Source: Tetracentron sinense (Eukaryota > Streptophyta > Magnoliopsida > Trochodendrales > Trochodendraceae). Taken from it: DNA of 64,000 bases. The notes under the pieces were generated by a model that was not told where the DNA came from, did not search any database, and saw only the letters and a program-made list of their open reading frames with translations. Every line of letters starts with the position of its first letter. Position 1 is the stretch's first letter. The DNA is taken from NCBI GenBank assembly GCA_015143295.1, contig CM026562.1, forward strand, positions 4,068,639-4,132,638, in the 5' to 3' direction. Made by a program: the position numbers and the translations under genes. Positions 1-11,310 of this stretch are shown here, one piece after another.

Positions 1-64
1 GGAGATTTGTAAAAACTTTCACAAGAGAAGTTTTTGTAATGCATTAACTATGGTTAAGATTCGC
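1..64 (-). mobile_element. Edge of a third, inverted copy of the 147-bp-array TIR element
   Basis: Read on the minus strand, these bases match the end of the internal array of the TIR elements at 57080-58610 and 62430-63957 (about 58395-58460). The shared order is a 'gaatcttaaccatagttaa' block, 'caaaaacttctctt', then 'gtttttacaaatct'. The copy is cut on the right by the solo LTR starting at 65, and the expected continuation is not found after that LTR. The rest lies outside the window. Confidence 0.7.
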
Positions 65-286
65 TGTAGCACCCCGGACTTTCCATACTTAACGAATAGC
101 ACTTTCGTGACTAATTGGTTTTCATCGTAGTCTAATTAATAAATAAGGGAGAAATTGGAAATTTCAAACCGTCAGAAATGTTCCTTTTTGAAAGACGAAC
201 CCAATGCAAGTTGAATCGTCAAAATCGGACGATCGAGTCAAAAGATATGGCCAAAACAGTTCTGACCTGCAAAGCACCGATGGCTC

Positions 287-462
287 GGTCCATTCAGCGA
301 TTGATCGGTCCAAAACCGATCGATTGGTAGCTATCGACTGGTCAAAAATTTTCTATGGGGAAATTTTCCAGAGAGCATGTTTTTGACCGGTCGCTCGGTT
401 ATAACACCGATCGCTCGGTAGGCAACCGATCGATCGGTCATAACCACCGATCGCTCGGTCTT
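287..462. repeat. Cluster of palindromic GATCGATC-type words in the LTR
   Basis: About eight copies of a short inverted word (forms such as ACCGATCGATCGGT, ACCGATCGCTCGGT, GACCGGTCGCTCGGT) sit within 175 bp, spaced by 10-40 bp. The cluster lies 220-400 bp inside the LTR start. The homologous cluster in the LTR at 58677 is at 58888-59102. A role as transcription factor binding sites in the U3 promoter is inference. Confidence 0.8.
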
Positions 463-1458
463 CGCGTTTTTGCAGAAATTTCAGTAAGGGTATTTTTGTC
501 TTTCGGGTGCTAAACCCTTACTTCTTAAGGCTTGCCCGAGCCTTTAGGGCTTATTCAACATACTTAGAGGGTTTTTGAGAGTTAGAGAGAGAGGAGAAGG
601 GGATTTGCACCTAGGGTTTCTATTGGAGAATGAATCAAAGGGTTTGGCAACCCTAGATCATCCTTAAACTTGGATTGCTTCAAGTTCAAGGCTCGAGCTC
701 GTGGGGGATCTCGTTCTCAAGCTAGGGCAACATTCTCCAAGGTATTTCAAGAGGGCTTTCTTCCCCAAACCGAGTCTCCCTCAATAAAAGGTTTCCTCCT
801 TTCAAGTTGGAGCTCAAATCAAGGTTCCTACCAAGATCAAGCCTTGATCTAAAGTTAGTACACCCTACTAACTTCCCCTAGCAATAATCTAGGTTTTCTA
901 TGTGAAATGTGATTCATGTTAGTATTTTTCCTTCCTTGTAAAATGTATCATCTCTAATAATTATAAACAAGAAAAAGAAAAGGATATGGATGTGTGGATG
1001 AGAGATTGATTGAGGCGATAGGATGTCAAATGTATGATGTGTGATATGTGTGGTATGTGTAATGGAAAATGGAGGATGGGCATTTTACCAATAATGAACT
1101 CACTTTGATTATTGGATGGAAAATATGCACTAAAAAGAAGAAGATGAACGGTGGAGGAACATTGCATGTGATGTGTTTGACAAAATGCCTAAACTATGAA
1201 ATAATGATTTCAATGAAGAAAATGGAAATAGGCTTTATGCATGTATTCGTATGAATGGTGAATTGATTTAAATATCATATTAATTACTCAAATGGCCAAA
1301 TGAATGTACTATGAATTGAATGAATTGTGAGATCATATTTCTCTTGTTATCCTCATTTTCATGATTGTACTATTGACACGTACACGAGCATGCATGTTAC
1401 ATGAACCGAGATTTCAAGAGCATATGCATATAATAACCAACAAGAAAATATTACATGT

Positions 1459-1731
1459 CAAGGAGGTTGGTAGCCCAGGGACATTCGGGTACTAGCCTCT
1501 GGCTCACAAGAAAACCCAAAACACATATTATCAAGGAGGTTGGTAGCCCAGGGACATTCGGGTACTAGCCTCTGACTCACAAGAAAACTAAACAAGTAAT
1601 AAAAATCACATATTATCAAAAAGGTTGGTAGCCCAGGGACATTCGGGTACTAGCCTCTGGCTCACAAGAAAATCATATATCAAGGAGGTTGGCAGCCCAG
1701 GGAGATTCGGGTGCTAGCCTCTGGCTCACAA
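1459..1731 (+). repeat. Minisatellite inside the LTR, 4 units
   Basis: Four units of about 50 bp contain 'ggttggtagcccaggga' and 'ctagcctctg(g/a)ctcacaag', separated by short variable spacers. The same array, with a variant unit, is present in the LTR at 58677 (60096-60350). Confidence 0.85.
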
Positions 1732-2453
1732 GTTACAAGATGCAAGGTTACAAGATGATGACAAGGCATTCATGCATGCACACATACATGATTTCTACAA
1801 GGCATACCGAGACATGAAATGGATTTTCAAGCATGAGTTTTATCAGAGTATTTGCATTCATGCACGCACGTCGAGATGATTGTATCGTTCCTTGTTTAAT
1901 ATTGTTTCTTTTGTGATGTTCCTATTACTGCTCTGTATTGTATTACTGTTGTTGTGTTTTATTAATTGTTATGGTTAGCTAGTAGCTTGTATTCGCTAAG
2001 TATTCAATGCTCAGCCGTACTTTCATGTCGGCAGGTACTGAGGGAGCCCTCGACCCGGAGCCTTGGGTCGAAGAAGAATACATAGAGGAGAGAGAGCCAT
2101 CCATTCCACTACAGTCTCAGGCGGACCGAGACCTTGACGTGTGACCGTACCTCGACTACTGTTGAGGGGAGAGTACGAGAGGGTGCTTGTGTATTTTGGC
2201 ATTTTGATAGGTGGGCCTGTCCACCTTAGACTTAGACATGTTTTTGTATATATGTTAATTTGGAATACTATTTTAGAAGTCTTAGAAGAAAAGAAAAAGT
2301 TAGTTTATGCTTCCGCATTTATGTTTAGCTTCCGCGCTCTGATTATCATTGTTTAGTACTGTAAGTATCTTGTTTATTACAGGATGGTTTGGCAGGTACG
2401 TATAGTCACACCTAAAGTATCCCTTAACTCTTAGGGGGTATTTTGGGGCGCTC

Positions 2454-5293
2454 TTATCAATTGAAAAAATTTATCAGATTCAGAATTTGGATCCCGACTA
2501 TTGATACTTATTTTGGTTTGGGATCGTGAACAAATCATGCACCAAAATTTTCATCTCATTCTCTTTGTTGTGCTTGTCAAGATTTTGAGACAACTGGTCA
2601 ACAGGTATGTGTTGTGATATGTCCTCATTGTGAAAAAACCAAAATTTATAATTCTTATCGAATTCATGACAAATCATATGGTCGTGCGCTGTAACTCTAT
2701 CTTGATAAAAAAATATTGTTGCATTTGGGACATGGACACTTTATGTTGCCTTTATTAGTAGTCTCTTCACGAGCGAATACAAACAATATGAACTCCTTCA
2801 CCCTTTCTATATATTCATTTGATATCCTATTTAATACAAAAAATACACGTACAATTGTTTAGATATACTAATACTTTATCATTCGGTGTTTTATAAAACA
2901 ATTTGGACAAAAATTACATTGGCATTTCAATCAAACTCTTATCCATGATGAATGAGATTAGATTTTTAAGTCTTTCTTCGTTAACTATTTTGAGAAATAG
3001 TAAAACTTGACCACATCAGTCAATGGCGATAAAACTGATTTCATCATCTACACAATATGTATGAAGTCATTAACTCATCTTCTAATGGGTGGAGTGTTCT
3101 TATCCCATTCAGGAATGCATAATCTCCAAAACTTAGTAGCTTAAGTGTTTTGTTCCAATTCAAGGAAATTTTCTATGGTTCTTCAAGTACATGACTTAGA
3201 CTAGGGGTAAGCATGTCACATTGTCTAAATATGTAACAAGAGAACCAATTGACTAAATGAACAAACCATGAACGACTGACTATATTAGAGATTATGCATT
3301 TTCAAACTGTCCAACCAGACAATTCAAGAATCATATATAGACAAATACACATCATCATAAACAAGACCGAAAAATTGTTAACCTGCATTTAGCCCTACAA
3401 GAGAACAAAACATCATAGTTTATAACTAATGCGTCTAAATAGGTGATACAAGAAATGCATTTGTCACCCAATAATTCTTGAAAGGGAGACCTAAGGTTCA
3501 ATGCATGCATGTGTATCTGCATATGAACTTAAAGAGTAGAAATCATATGATTGAATGCCCTCAACTATTTGATATCCCCACAAATTTCTATTTAGTAATT
3601 GATAATGTACTAAATAGGTAATCTTTACATTATATGAATTAAGTATTACTTAATGCAATTAAAATTATCTTAATAATTACGTACTAACCTGTAAGGAAAA
3701 ACAATATTCAAATTAATATGACAGTGCAGTCAACATAAGTATGGATGAAAATAACATTCAAATTGATTCTATAATTTAATTTTATTATTTGCTAATACGA
3801 GAAATGAAAAACAGGAGACATTTCATAATCCAAAATACTGTTCTAGAATTTTTTTTTTTAAATGGTTCAAAACTAACGGATATACAATTGTGAGAAGAAG
3901 TTCTCACAAAATTCAAATTAATAGGGCAATATAGTCAACTACTACCTCTAGATTTTGAAGAAAAGTATGAATAAAGTAAGATGATTCAAAACCATTTGAG
4001 ATATCTAACATGGACTGCCCAACCCAATCACTTGGATGAGATTTTGAATTAGTCTTGGGCTTCAAGGGAATGTCTAGTTACCACTACCAGCCATTAGGAT
4101 TAGATTTTCACTAGGACGAGCTACACGTTTGGTATATAACATTTTGATGTTGGTGTGAAATTATTTTTCACCTTTAGGGGGTTGTAGAGGTACTCTACAA
4201 AACTAGATATATGTTTGTTCTAATAGATTGTTTGATCATATCAGTACAAAGAAAGTGAACCATTTCATCACAATGTTTTTATTTTTTATTTTTTGTGCAC
4301 AAAAAGGCACTTTCTGGATTATGCTTACTCAATCCATGATCATTTGTAAGCCAAATATCAAATAATGCTTATATTTACCATAGTAAATCCAGGATATAGT
4401 CATTGTTGCTGCAATCAAAAATCCATTAATGACTCGAGTACTTTTTTTTATTAAAAAAACTTTATTACCAAAAGTGAGGAATTCAGATATCTAGATTCAA
4501 AAGTCAGTGTTCTTAACTTCCACCAGTGTCCTTCCATATTAGATTTGTCTTCCTCCAATGGTTTCAACTTTCATTTTGTTCTCAAATCCCTTCCACCAGT
4601 GTTCCTTATTAGAATTGTCTTCCTCCAATGGTTTCAACTTTCAATTTGTTCTCAATTCCTTACTTTATTGATACTTCAAAAAGAGATAACATAATTACTT
4701 GAGTGGAAGATAATGATATAACAATGGTATTGCTTTCAACTTTTCTTCAATTTTTTACTTTATTCATATAAGTGCAATTAGGACAAGAAACAATAGCCGT
4801 TCAGAATTAAAATTAAAAATATGTAATATTTTGCTGAGGCAACACTAGAAACACCATGATAGCTATAACAAAAAAAAAACACATTCTTTGTGACAATAGC
4901 TAGGAAAACAAATCAATTCATGATAGTAGCTGCCAAAAAAATTATGGTTATGAAGCAAAAATTCAAATTAGATTGTTGAACATGATCCCAACAGCTAGCA
5001 AAAGAAAAAAAAATTCTAAAAAAAAAAAAAAAACCTACAACAAGAGTAATTAAAACCACAACAAGAGCCAAATAAAAAACTCATCTCCATTAATCAAAAC
5101 TCTCATCTTCATTACAACAATAAAAAAAATATGGAAGATAAATGAATGAGGAGCTCACTTGTGTGAGTAGAGAGAGAGAGAGAAAGAAGGAGAAATATTG
5201 GTGCTCGGTGATGGAGGTTCTCGACAATGACGAGAGGCGCATGAGAGAGGAGACGAGTTCGGGAATGCAAAGCAAAGGAGAAAAGGGGGAGGG
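2454..5293. other. AT-rich intergenic DNA, no clear gene
   Basis: No long reading frame or recognisable domain is present. A tandem duplication of about 73 bp occurs at ~4516-4660 ('cttcctccaatggtttcaac' in both units). One short stretch, 2555-2691 (+), reads as a cysteine-rich peptide with two CxxC-like pairs (ACQDF, CPHCEKTK), but a stop precedes it and I cannot assign it. A (GA)n run begins near 5167. Confidence 0.5.
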
Positions 5294-5500
5294 TTTTAAC
5301 AGCAGTTCTTACGAAACCGCTGCTACCGCTAATATCTTAGCGGGAGCAGCTTTCACGACAGTTTCATAAAACTCGCCGCTAATATCCTGGTGGGAACAAT
5401 GTTCGGCGTCGGGTTTCACTAAACTCGCCGCTAATATACTGGTGGGAATAGTGTGTAGCGGTTTATAAGAAACCTCCGCTAATATCCTCGTGGGAGCCGT
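5294..5500. repeat. Four ~50-bp repeats with CCGCTAATAT core
   Basis: Four degenerate units share 'cgctaatat' followed by a G-rich 'gtgggag/a'. The first has a perfect local palindrome, CCGCTAATATCTTAGCGG. The array abuts the CACTA-like element at 5501. Related 'cactaatattcagccgctcgg' sequence resumes after that element at ~6757, so the CACTA-like element probably inserted into an older element with these subterminal repeats. Confidence 0.6.
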
Positions 5501-6718
5501 CACTACAAAAAAAACACTTTTAGTGACATAAATTTTTTGTCAGTAAAATTAACATTTTTGTCACTAAAGGTTATAGTGACGGAAAGCCAATCCATTGGAA
5601 ATGCTTGTGTCACTAAAGGTTTTAGCGACAGAAATAGCTTTTTGTCACTAATAGTGAACTTTTAGTGACGAATTTTCCGTCGCTAGGAAAAAAATCCCTC
5701 CTTAAAATTGCTTACTAACCACAGTTAAAAGAACATTAGCGACAATATGTAGACATTAGTGACATAATTTTACCCGTCGCTAAAATTCGAAACCCTAAAA
5801 CTCCTAAAAAAAAATTAAAGAAAAAGATGGAAATATTTGGGGTTTACCATTCTCTTATGCCGAACCTTCCTATCTCCGGCTGCATCCACCTAGGGGAAAA
5901 AATTAAAATACACATTCAGCTCAAAACCTAATTTCAGTGTCCCAAGAAACTAAAACAAACAAAACCTAATTTCAAATTATAAGAAATTGAAAAAAATGAA
6001 AGAACTAACCACGAACTGGTGAGAGAGAGAACTAGAGGGGGCGGGGGGAGAGAAAGAGAGAATTAGGGAGAGAGAAAGAGAATAAGAGAACCAAAGAGAG
6101 AGAGAGAGAGTGAGTGAGTACCAGGAAGAGAAACAAAAAAAACAAGAGAACAAAGGAGAGAGAGAGAAAGAGGAGAGAGGGTTTACCAATGGCAAAGGCA
6201 GCAACGACAAGGGCAGTGCAAGGGACGACTGGGGAGAGAGAGAAAGAGGAGTAGAGAGGATGCGTGAAAGTGAAAAAGAAACTTTAGGGGATTTAAAACT
6301 CAAACTTTTAGTGACGGATAAAAAATCGTCACTAAGAGCATCACTAGCAGTAGAAATTTTCTGTCACTAAAATTATTTGATATTAACATTATAATTGACA
6401 ACCATTAGTGAACAAAAATTTTTCGTCACTACAAATATTTGATATTAGCCGCGGTAACTTTCTGTTAGTAAATTTATTATTTGTATTATAATTGACAACC
6501 TTAATTTAGCGACAGATTGAAAATCATCCTTAAAAGTATCTTTAGCGACGTAAATTGTCACTAAAAATATTCGATATTAGCCACGGTAGTATCGGTCACT
6601 AAATCAAGGTACCGTAAATTAGTGACAAAAATTTAGCGATAATTTTTAATCCATCACTAAAGAAAATTTTTAATGATAATTCAAGTTTCTTTCGCTAAAG
6701 GTGACGTTTCTTATAGTG
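5501..6718. mobile_element. Non-autonomous CACTA-like DNA transposon
   Basis: The left end reads CACTACAAAAAAAACACTTT. The right end, read on the other strand, is CACTATAAGAAACGTCACC, which fits the CACTA terminal pattern. Both ends are packed with subterminal repeats of the form 'tttagtgacg' / 'cgtcactaaa' in both orientations (5519-5790 and 6305-6718), as in CACTA elements. The middle is GA-rich (about 6020-6260) and encodes nothing convincing. The three bases on each side differ (CGT and AGT), so the target duplication has decayed or the end is off by a base or two. Confidence 0.8.
6020..6260. repeat. GA-rich microsatellite tract
   Basis: Dense (GA)n and GGAGAGA repeats lie inside the CACTA-like element. 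They create long low-complexity open frames on both strands (a Ser/Leu-rich one on the minus strand), which I do not regard as genes. Confidence 0.85.
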
Positions 6719-7534
6719 AGTGTTCATGGTGGTTTCTTAGTTTCAAAGAAACGGTCACTAATATTCAGCCGCTCGGTATAACTAAAACCTGCAATAGAGA
6801 CCTTTCAAAGGTAACCCTATAGAACTGCCACAAAATGGCCGCCATTAAAACCCTTAAATTTTGTAGTTTATAAGGTTGGGTTTGTCTTCTTTGTCGGCGC
6901 TTCCATTTTGCCTATTTCCTAATCCACTTGGTGGTCGTCGCCATCCTCAGGAGGACGAAGACAAAATGATAATCTATGGAATCCTGTTGTCTAAGTTGAC
7001 TTGTTAACTTTTTTTTTTTTTTTTTAATGACGTTTCAATCAAAGCAATAGGCACTTTAATCCTACCGGATACAATATAGAAGATTATACTTAGAGAGAGA
7101 TTCAAAAAACCTTAACAGAGTGCTTTAAAATTTTGCTAATACTGAAGCAAAACAGAATATGATCAATGCCAACATGTAAAAAATAATCAATAAATGGGTC
7201 CCACGCCCAAATGCACTTTAAAATGATTCCAACCATTTTGGCATAGAATCGGTCACATCATCACACTTGATATTGATTACGTAAAGTCGGACCCTCCATA
7301 TTAACGTATTAGCAGTATACATAACTAATCAAACGCCTGACTCCTCAAGAGAGCAATTTCAGTGATTTTGACCAAAGAAAGTTGACTTTCTTGGACGCCA
7401 CGAACAATAAGATACGTGTTTGAATTTTGAGTCAAAAGTATTTCACCATTCTTTCTATGCATAATCTCGAGAGCTTCTCAGCACTCCAAACCCTAAAATA
7501 AAAAGCGAAACCAGTCGACGTTCGAGTAGAGAAA
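6719..7534 (+). promoter_or_regulatory. Upstream region of the LECRK gene, with W-box motifs
   Basis: This is non-coding DNA between the CACTA-like element and the receptor kinase. W-box cores (TTGACC/T) occur at 7368-7373 and 7382-7387, nine bases apart, with another TTGACT near 6995. ACGTGT lies near 7413. WRKY factors bind W-boxes in many defence-receptor promoters; regulation here is inferred from motifs only. No convincing TATA box was seen close to 7500. Confidence 0.4.
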
Positions 7535-9960
7535 ATGGAGGAAGTAAAGATGGCTTCAGATCGACCTCGTCTTCTCTGCTGCTCACTTCTTCTTCTCTTC
7601 CTGGTTCCCGTTGCCACTCAAACTTACAGTAACGTGAGCTTAGGAGCATCTCTCTCTGCCCTCGACGACAACTCTTCATGGAATTCACCTTCTGGTGATT
7701 TTGCTTTCGGATTCCGTCGCCTTGAAGGCGAGGGAGATCCATTCGTTCTTGCAATCTGGTTCGCAAAAGTACCAAATAAAACTATAGTTTGGACTGCAAA
7801 CAACGGTTACCGGGTACCGAGGGAATCAAAGGTCGAGCTCACTACTGATGGCAAGCTCGTGCTTCAATCTTTTCTAGGGTCAATCTATTGGGATGTTTGG
7901 ACAACCGAATACAAGGGTAATATGGAAGCCGCTTATGCAGCCATGCTCGACACTGGGAATTTCGTGATAACAAGTAAAAATTCTAGTTACATATGGGAGA
8001 GCTTCAAGCATCCCACTGACACCATCTTACCTACACAGGTGTTAGGTGTTGGGGGCCTTCTTTCTTCTTCTCGATCGGAGAACGATTACTCGATGGGACG
8101 ATTTGAACTCCGCTTAATCAGATAGATCTTCTGACGAGGTATCCTTATGCTGCTTATTATGTGAGTGACACTAAATCAGCCGGTTATCAGGTGGTCTTCA
8201 ATGAATTAGGCTACATTTATATCCAGGGAAGGAATGGAAGCATGTTCAATCTCACACCGGCTAACATAGCTCCACCAACAGAATTCTACTACAGGGCCAC
8301 GCTCCATTTTGATGGAGTTTTCATTCAATATTCTCACCCCAAGACCTCTCATGGTAACGAGACTTGGTCCCGTGTCTGGTCCATTCCTGATAACATCTGC
8401 ATAGCTTCTTATTCCGCGTTGGGCAGTGGTCCTTGTGGGTATAACAGCTACTGCAAACTTGGCCAAGATATGAGGCCTAGTTGTGGATGTCCACCTGGGT
8501 TCTCCCCATTTGATCCAAATGACCAATTCAGTGGCTGCAAACAACAATATGTACAAGAATGTAACCAAGGTAGATCGACTACCATGGACGATCAATTTGA
8601 ATTCAAGGAGATGCGCAACGCAGATTGGCCGCTTAACGCCTACGAACGTCTAACTCCATGTTCGGAATACGAATGTAGAAGATCTTGCTTGAATGATTGT
8701 TACTGTGCAGTAGCAATTTTCACTGGCCCAAAAGATGGTGGGGGAAGCTGCTGGAAAAAGAAATTACCTCTCTCGAACGGGAAGCTAGACAAGGGTGTCG
8801 ACAGGATAGCTCTATTCAAAGTATTGAAACCGAATGCTTCTTTGCAGAATCCTCCTGATCATTCAAAGCCAGTCACAGAGAAGAACAATGAAGCCATTTT
8901 AATCCTCGCGATTCTCTTAGGTAGCTCTGCCTTTTTCAACTTCTCATTTTTAGCAGCACTTTCTCTCATTGTTTTCTACATGTACCACATGAAATTGGCG
9001 AAACTTCGCCAAGTTCCAAGTACTTTAGAAACAAATCTAAAGTCTTTTACTTACAAAGATCTTGAAGAAGCTACAGACGGGTTCAAGGAAGAATTGGGGA
9101 GGGGTGCTTTTGGCATTGTCTACAAGGGGCTATTACCATCAGACTCTAGAAATCATGTCGCGGTTAAGAAGTTGGACAAGGTAATGCAAGAAGGCGAGAA
9201 GGAATTCAAAACAGAGGTGAGCGTGATCAGCCAGACCCACCATAAGAATCTAGTCCGGTTGCTTGGATTTTGCGATGAGGGCGAGCACAGGCTTTTGGTG
9301 TATGAGTTCATGACAAATGGCTCTTTGTCGAGCTTCCTGTTTGGAACCGTAAGGCCTAATTGGAACCAGAGATTGCAGATTGCCTTTGGAATAGCAAGAG
9401 GGCTCATGTATTTGCACGAAGAGTGCAGTACCCAAACCATCCATTGCGACATAAAGCCTCAAAACATACTTCTAGACCAATCTTTTACGGCAAAGATCTC
9501 AGACTTTGGATTAGCAAAACTTTTGATGGGCAATCAAACTCGAACTCGTACAGGCATCAGAGGGACTAAAGGGTACGTCGCACCCGAGTGGTTCAGGAAC
9601 ACACCGGTGACGGTGAAGGTGGATGTTTATAGTTTTGGGGTCATGTTGTTAGAGATAATTTGTTGCCGGAAAAGTACTGGATTCAGTATGAAGAACGAGG
9701 AGGAGGCCATACTGGTGGATTGGGCTTATAATTGCTATAAAGATGGAAGACTAAGTAAGTTGGTGGAGGAGGATGAAGAGGCAAGAAGCGACATGAAGAT
9801 GGTGGAGAAGTTGGTAATGGTGGCTATGTGGTGCATCCAGGATGAACCTTCATTGAGGCCTTCCATGAAGAAGGTCATTCTGATGCTTGAAGGTGTTGTT
9901 GAGGTTTCTGTGCCTCCCTGCCCTTTTCTTTTCAGTTTTCAATTCAATTTCTTTTTTTGA
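7535..9960 (+). CDS. LECRK: G-type lectin S-receptor-like Ser/Thr kinase (LECRK type), one-base frameshift
   Basis: This is a single-exon receptor kinase for the plasma membrane. The first 5' ATG is at 7535; a second at 7550 would give a more typical MAS... start, and either leaves a Leu-rich signal peptide. The bulb-lectin domain spans roughly residues 30-190 (motifs AIWFAK, TIVWTAN, GNFVI, WESFKHPTDT). Frame 2 runs to a stop at 8123. Homologous sequence resumes in frame 1 at once (LNQIDLLTRYPYAAYY), and one missing base at about 8113 explains this. From 8161 the second frame encodes a Cys-rich EGF-like segment (~80-116), a PAN-like domain (~134-222), a membrane helix (~246-275) and a kinase (~311-580). 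Kinase landmarks are GRGAFG, VAVKK, IHCDIKPQN, DFG and APE; all catalytic residues are present. The HCD motif makes it a non-RD kinase, a class common in pattern-recognition receptors. It is either a recent pseudogene or a base-call error. The ligand is unknown. Confidence 0.93.
8105..8124 (+). other. Frameshift site in the LECRK gene
   Basis: Frame 2 reads ...GRFELRLIR then TAG at 8123-8125. Frame 1 has a TGA at 8104-8106 and then continues in register with the family. The two frames share the C at 8113, where CGC-CTT would restore one frame, so one lost C is the simplest explanation. Confidence 0.85.
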
Positions 9961-10081
9961 ACCTCAGAAAATTTAGTATGCCAACACTGAATTTATTTAT
10001 CATTAGTGACCAAAAAAAATAATAATTATTTATCATTAATATATTTTTTTTTATTGTATTTTCATGTAATCTATTGGGAAA

Positions 10082-10250
10082 TGTTTAATTTATCGTCATA
10101 TTTGGCTCATGGAACACTCCTAGGGTTAAGTAACATAACCTTGGTGGTTAAGTAATATAACCTTGGTATTTAAGAAAAAAAAATATTAACCTTAATGTTT
10201 AAACTTAACCATAATTAAAGATGTATTAAAAGGCACACGTGGACACGCTG
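10082..10250. repeat. TTAACC-type MITE copy
   Basis: This copy matches the dispersed family seen at about 11695-11860, 12095-12260, 12750-12915, 18690-18830, 19745-19880 and 49270-49490, and in tandem in the TIR elements at the right end. Landmarks are 'gggttaag...aaccttgg', an A-rich centre, 'cttaaccataattaaag' and 'ggcacacgtgg'. Confidence 0.6.
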
Positions 10251-10391
10251 TGTAGCCTTTACAACAGGAGACCACAAACAAATATCGTTATCTTCTAGTC
10301 AATCACTAATTTTGGAGGATCAATCATGTTACCGTTCAACTGATCACAAACACGGCCAAAGGATCGGACAGTTTAATCAATGAGAAGTTGT

Positions 10392-10545
10392 TAGCCCTAC
10401 TCTCATGTAATTCCTACTCTTAACATGAACCATATCACTGATAAATATACTTTTTGAATTGCAAAGCTTTAACATTGAAATTGGACAGGTGGTAGTTTTA
10501 CCTGATGAGAGTAGAAATGACATGAGAGTAAGGGTAGTACCCCCT
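10392..10545. repeat. Foldback MITE (module A copy)
   Basis: Terminal inverted repeats of about 28 bp: 'agccctactctcatgtaatt' on the left, and 'gacatgagagtaagggtagt' on the right as its near complement. The module B copy is at 13047-13204, so it inserted before the module was duplicated. Confidence 0.65.
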
Positions 10546-10859
10546 CTTAATCATTTCACAATTCAGTTCAATCCCTCGCATGTGAACCATAAAGTCATTA
10601 TAAAACATAGTTATCGTACGTCTATCAGATAATGATCTCAAATTTAACTTTAAAGAAAGTTGCTCATTGCTACTTGATCATGGCAACAATTTTCAAGAGA
10701 GAACTTTTGCTAATAGCCTTTTCCTGGTCGTGGAAAAACAATTCCCCCTCTAAAGGAGTTTAGTAGTCTTTGGTGAGCCAAAACATTAAAATTTGAAAAG
10801 ACGGTTCTCTAGCACCTCTTCAAACTAATTATTTTGATTTGGTGAGTGTACAACATGAT

Positions 10860-11310
10860 TCAAAAACTTGAAAACTCAACTCGACTCAAAAGTTAACCGA
10901 GTCAAGTAACTTGGAAAACTTGAAAAAAAAAAACTCGATTCGGTCCAATTCAGAATATATATGTAATAACTTGAAAAACTTGGGTTAAAAGAACTCAATG
11001 TACGCTGGTTTTATAGCCTCAAATCTAAAAATTAGATTTAACAAAATTCCTAGTAAGTTGTCTCTATAGACCCAAGAAAAATATGATACAAAAATTATAT
11101 AACGTTCTAATGTAGGTTAAAAAAATAAAAAAAATATCATTATGTGACTCGACTTAATCGGGCAAATCGAAAAACTTGGCTCGATTCAACCGAGTCACTC
11201 AAGTAACTCGGTAAATAGTGTCTCATTCGAGTTTTAAGGCGACTAGACTTGAAATTCAATCAAGTTGAGTAACTCAACCGGGTTACTTGGGTGACTCGCC
11301 GAGTTTTCTG
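10860..11310. repeat. Degenerate repeat of CGAGTC / GACTCG words
   Basis: About fifteen scattered words of the type 'actcgactc', 'ccgagtcaagtaac' and 'aactcaaccgggttac' in both orientations. No counterpart exists at this place in modules B or C, so it is either a private insertion in module A or was lost elsewhere. Origin unknown. Confidence 0.45.

Larger units (their letters stand above)
65..2453 (+). mobile_element. Large solo LTR, Ty3/gypsy (same family as 58677-61067)
   Basis: It begins TGTAGCACCCCGGACTTTCC and aligns along its length with the better-bounded LTR at 58677-61067. Landmarks in order are a cluster of GATCGATCGGTC-like words (287-462), the 'acaccctactaactt' block (~860), a four-copy minisatellite (1459-1731), a conserved GCTCAGCCG...GTCGGCAGGT block (2008-2035) and the closing 'cacacctaaagta' block (~2408). 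No coding region or primer-binding site follows, so I call a solo LTR. The right end is uncertain by several bases. The left flank TTCGC is not repeated on the right, so a target-site duplication is not supported, and a deletion may have removed the original right junction. Confidence 0.75.

Noticed and set aside
65..2453. Target duplication for the first LTR
   Set aside because: TTCGC on the left has no match on the right, and the right boundary cannot be set; I report no duplication.
2555..2691. Cys-rich reading with CPHCEKTK that could be a zinc-binding protein
   Set aside because: Stop codon just upstream, only ~45 codons, no recognised family; kept as a note only.
5142..5369. Open frame beginning MNEELTCVSRERERKK
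   Set aside because: Runs through a GA-rich tract and the CCGCTAATAT repeats; composition bias explains it.
5977..6303. Long Ser/Leu-rich open frame on the minus strand
   Set aside because: It is the shadow of a GA microsatellite inside a CACTA-like element; no domain.
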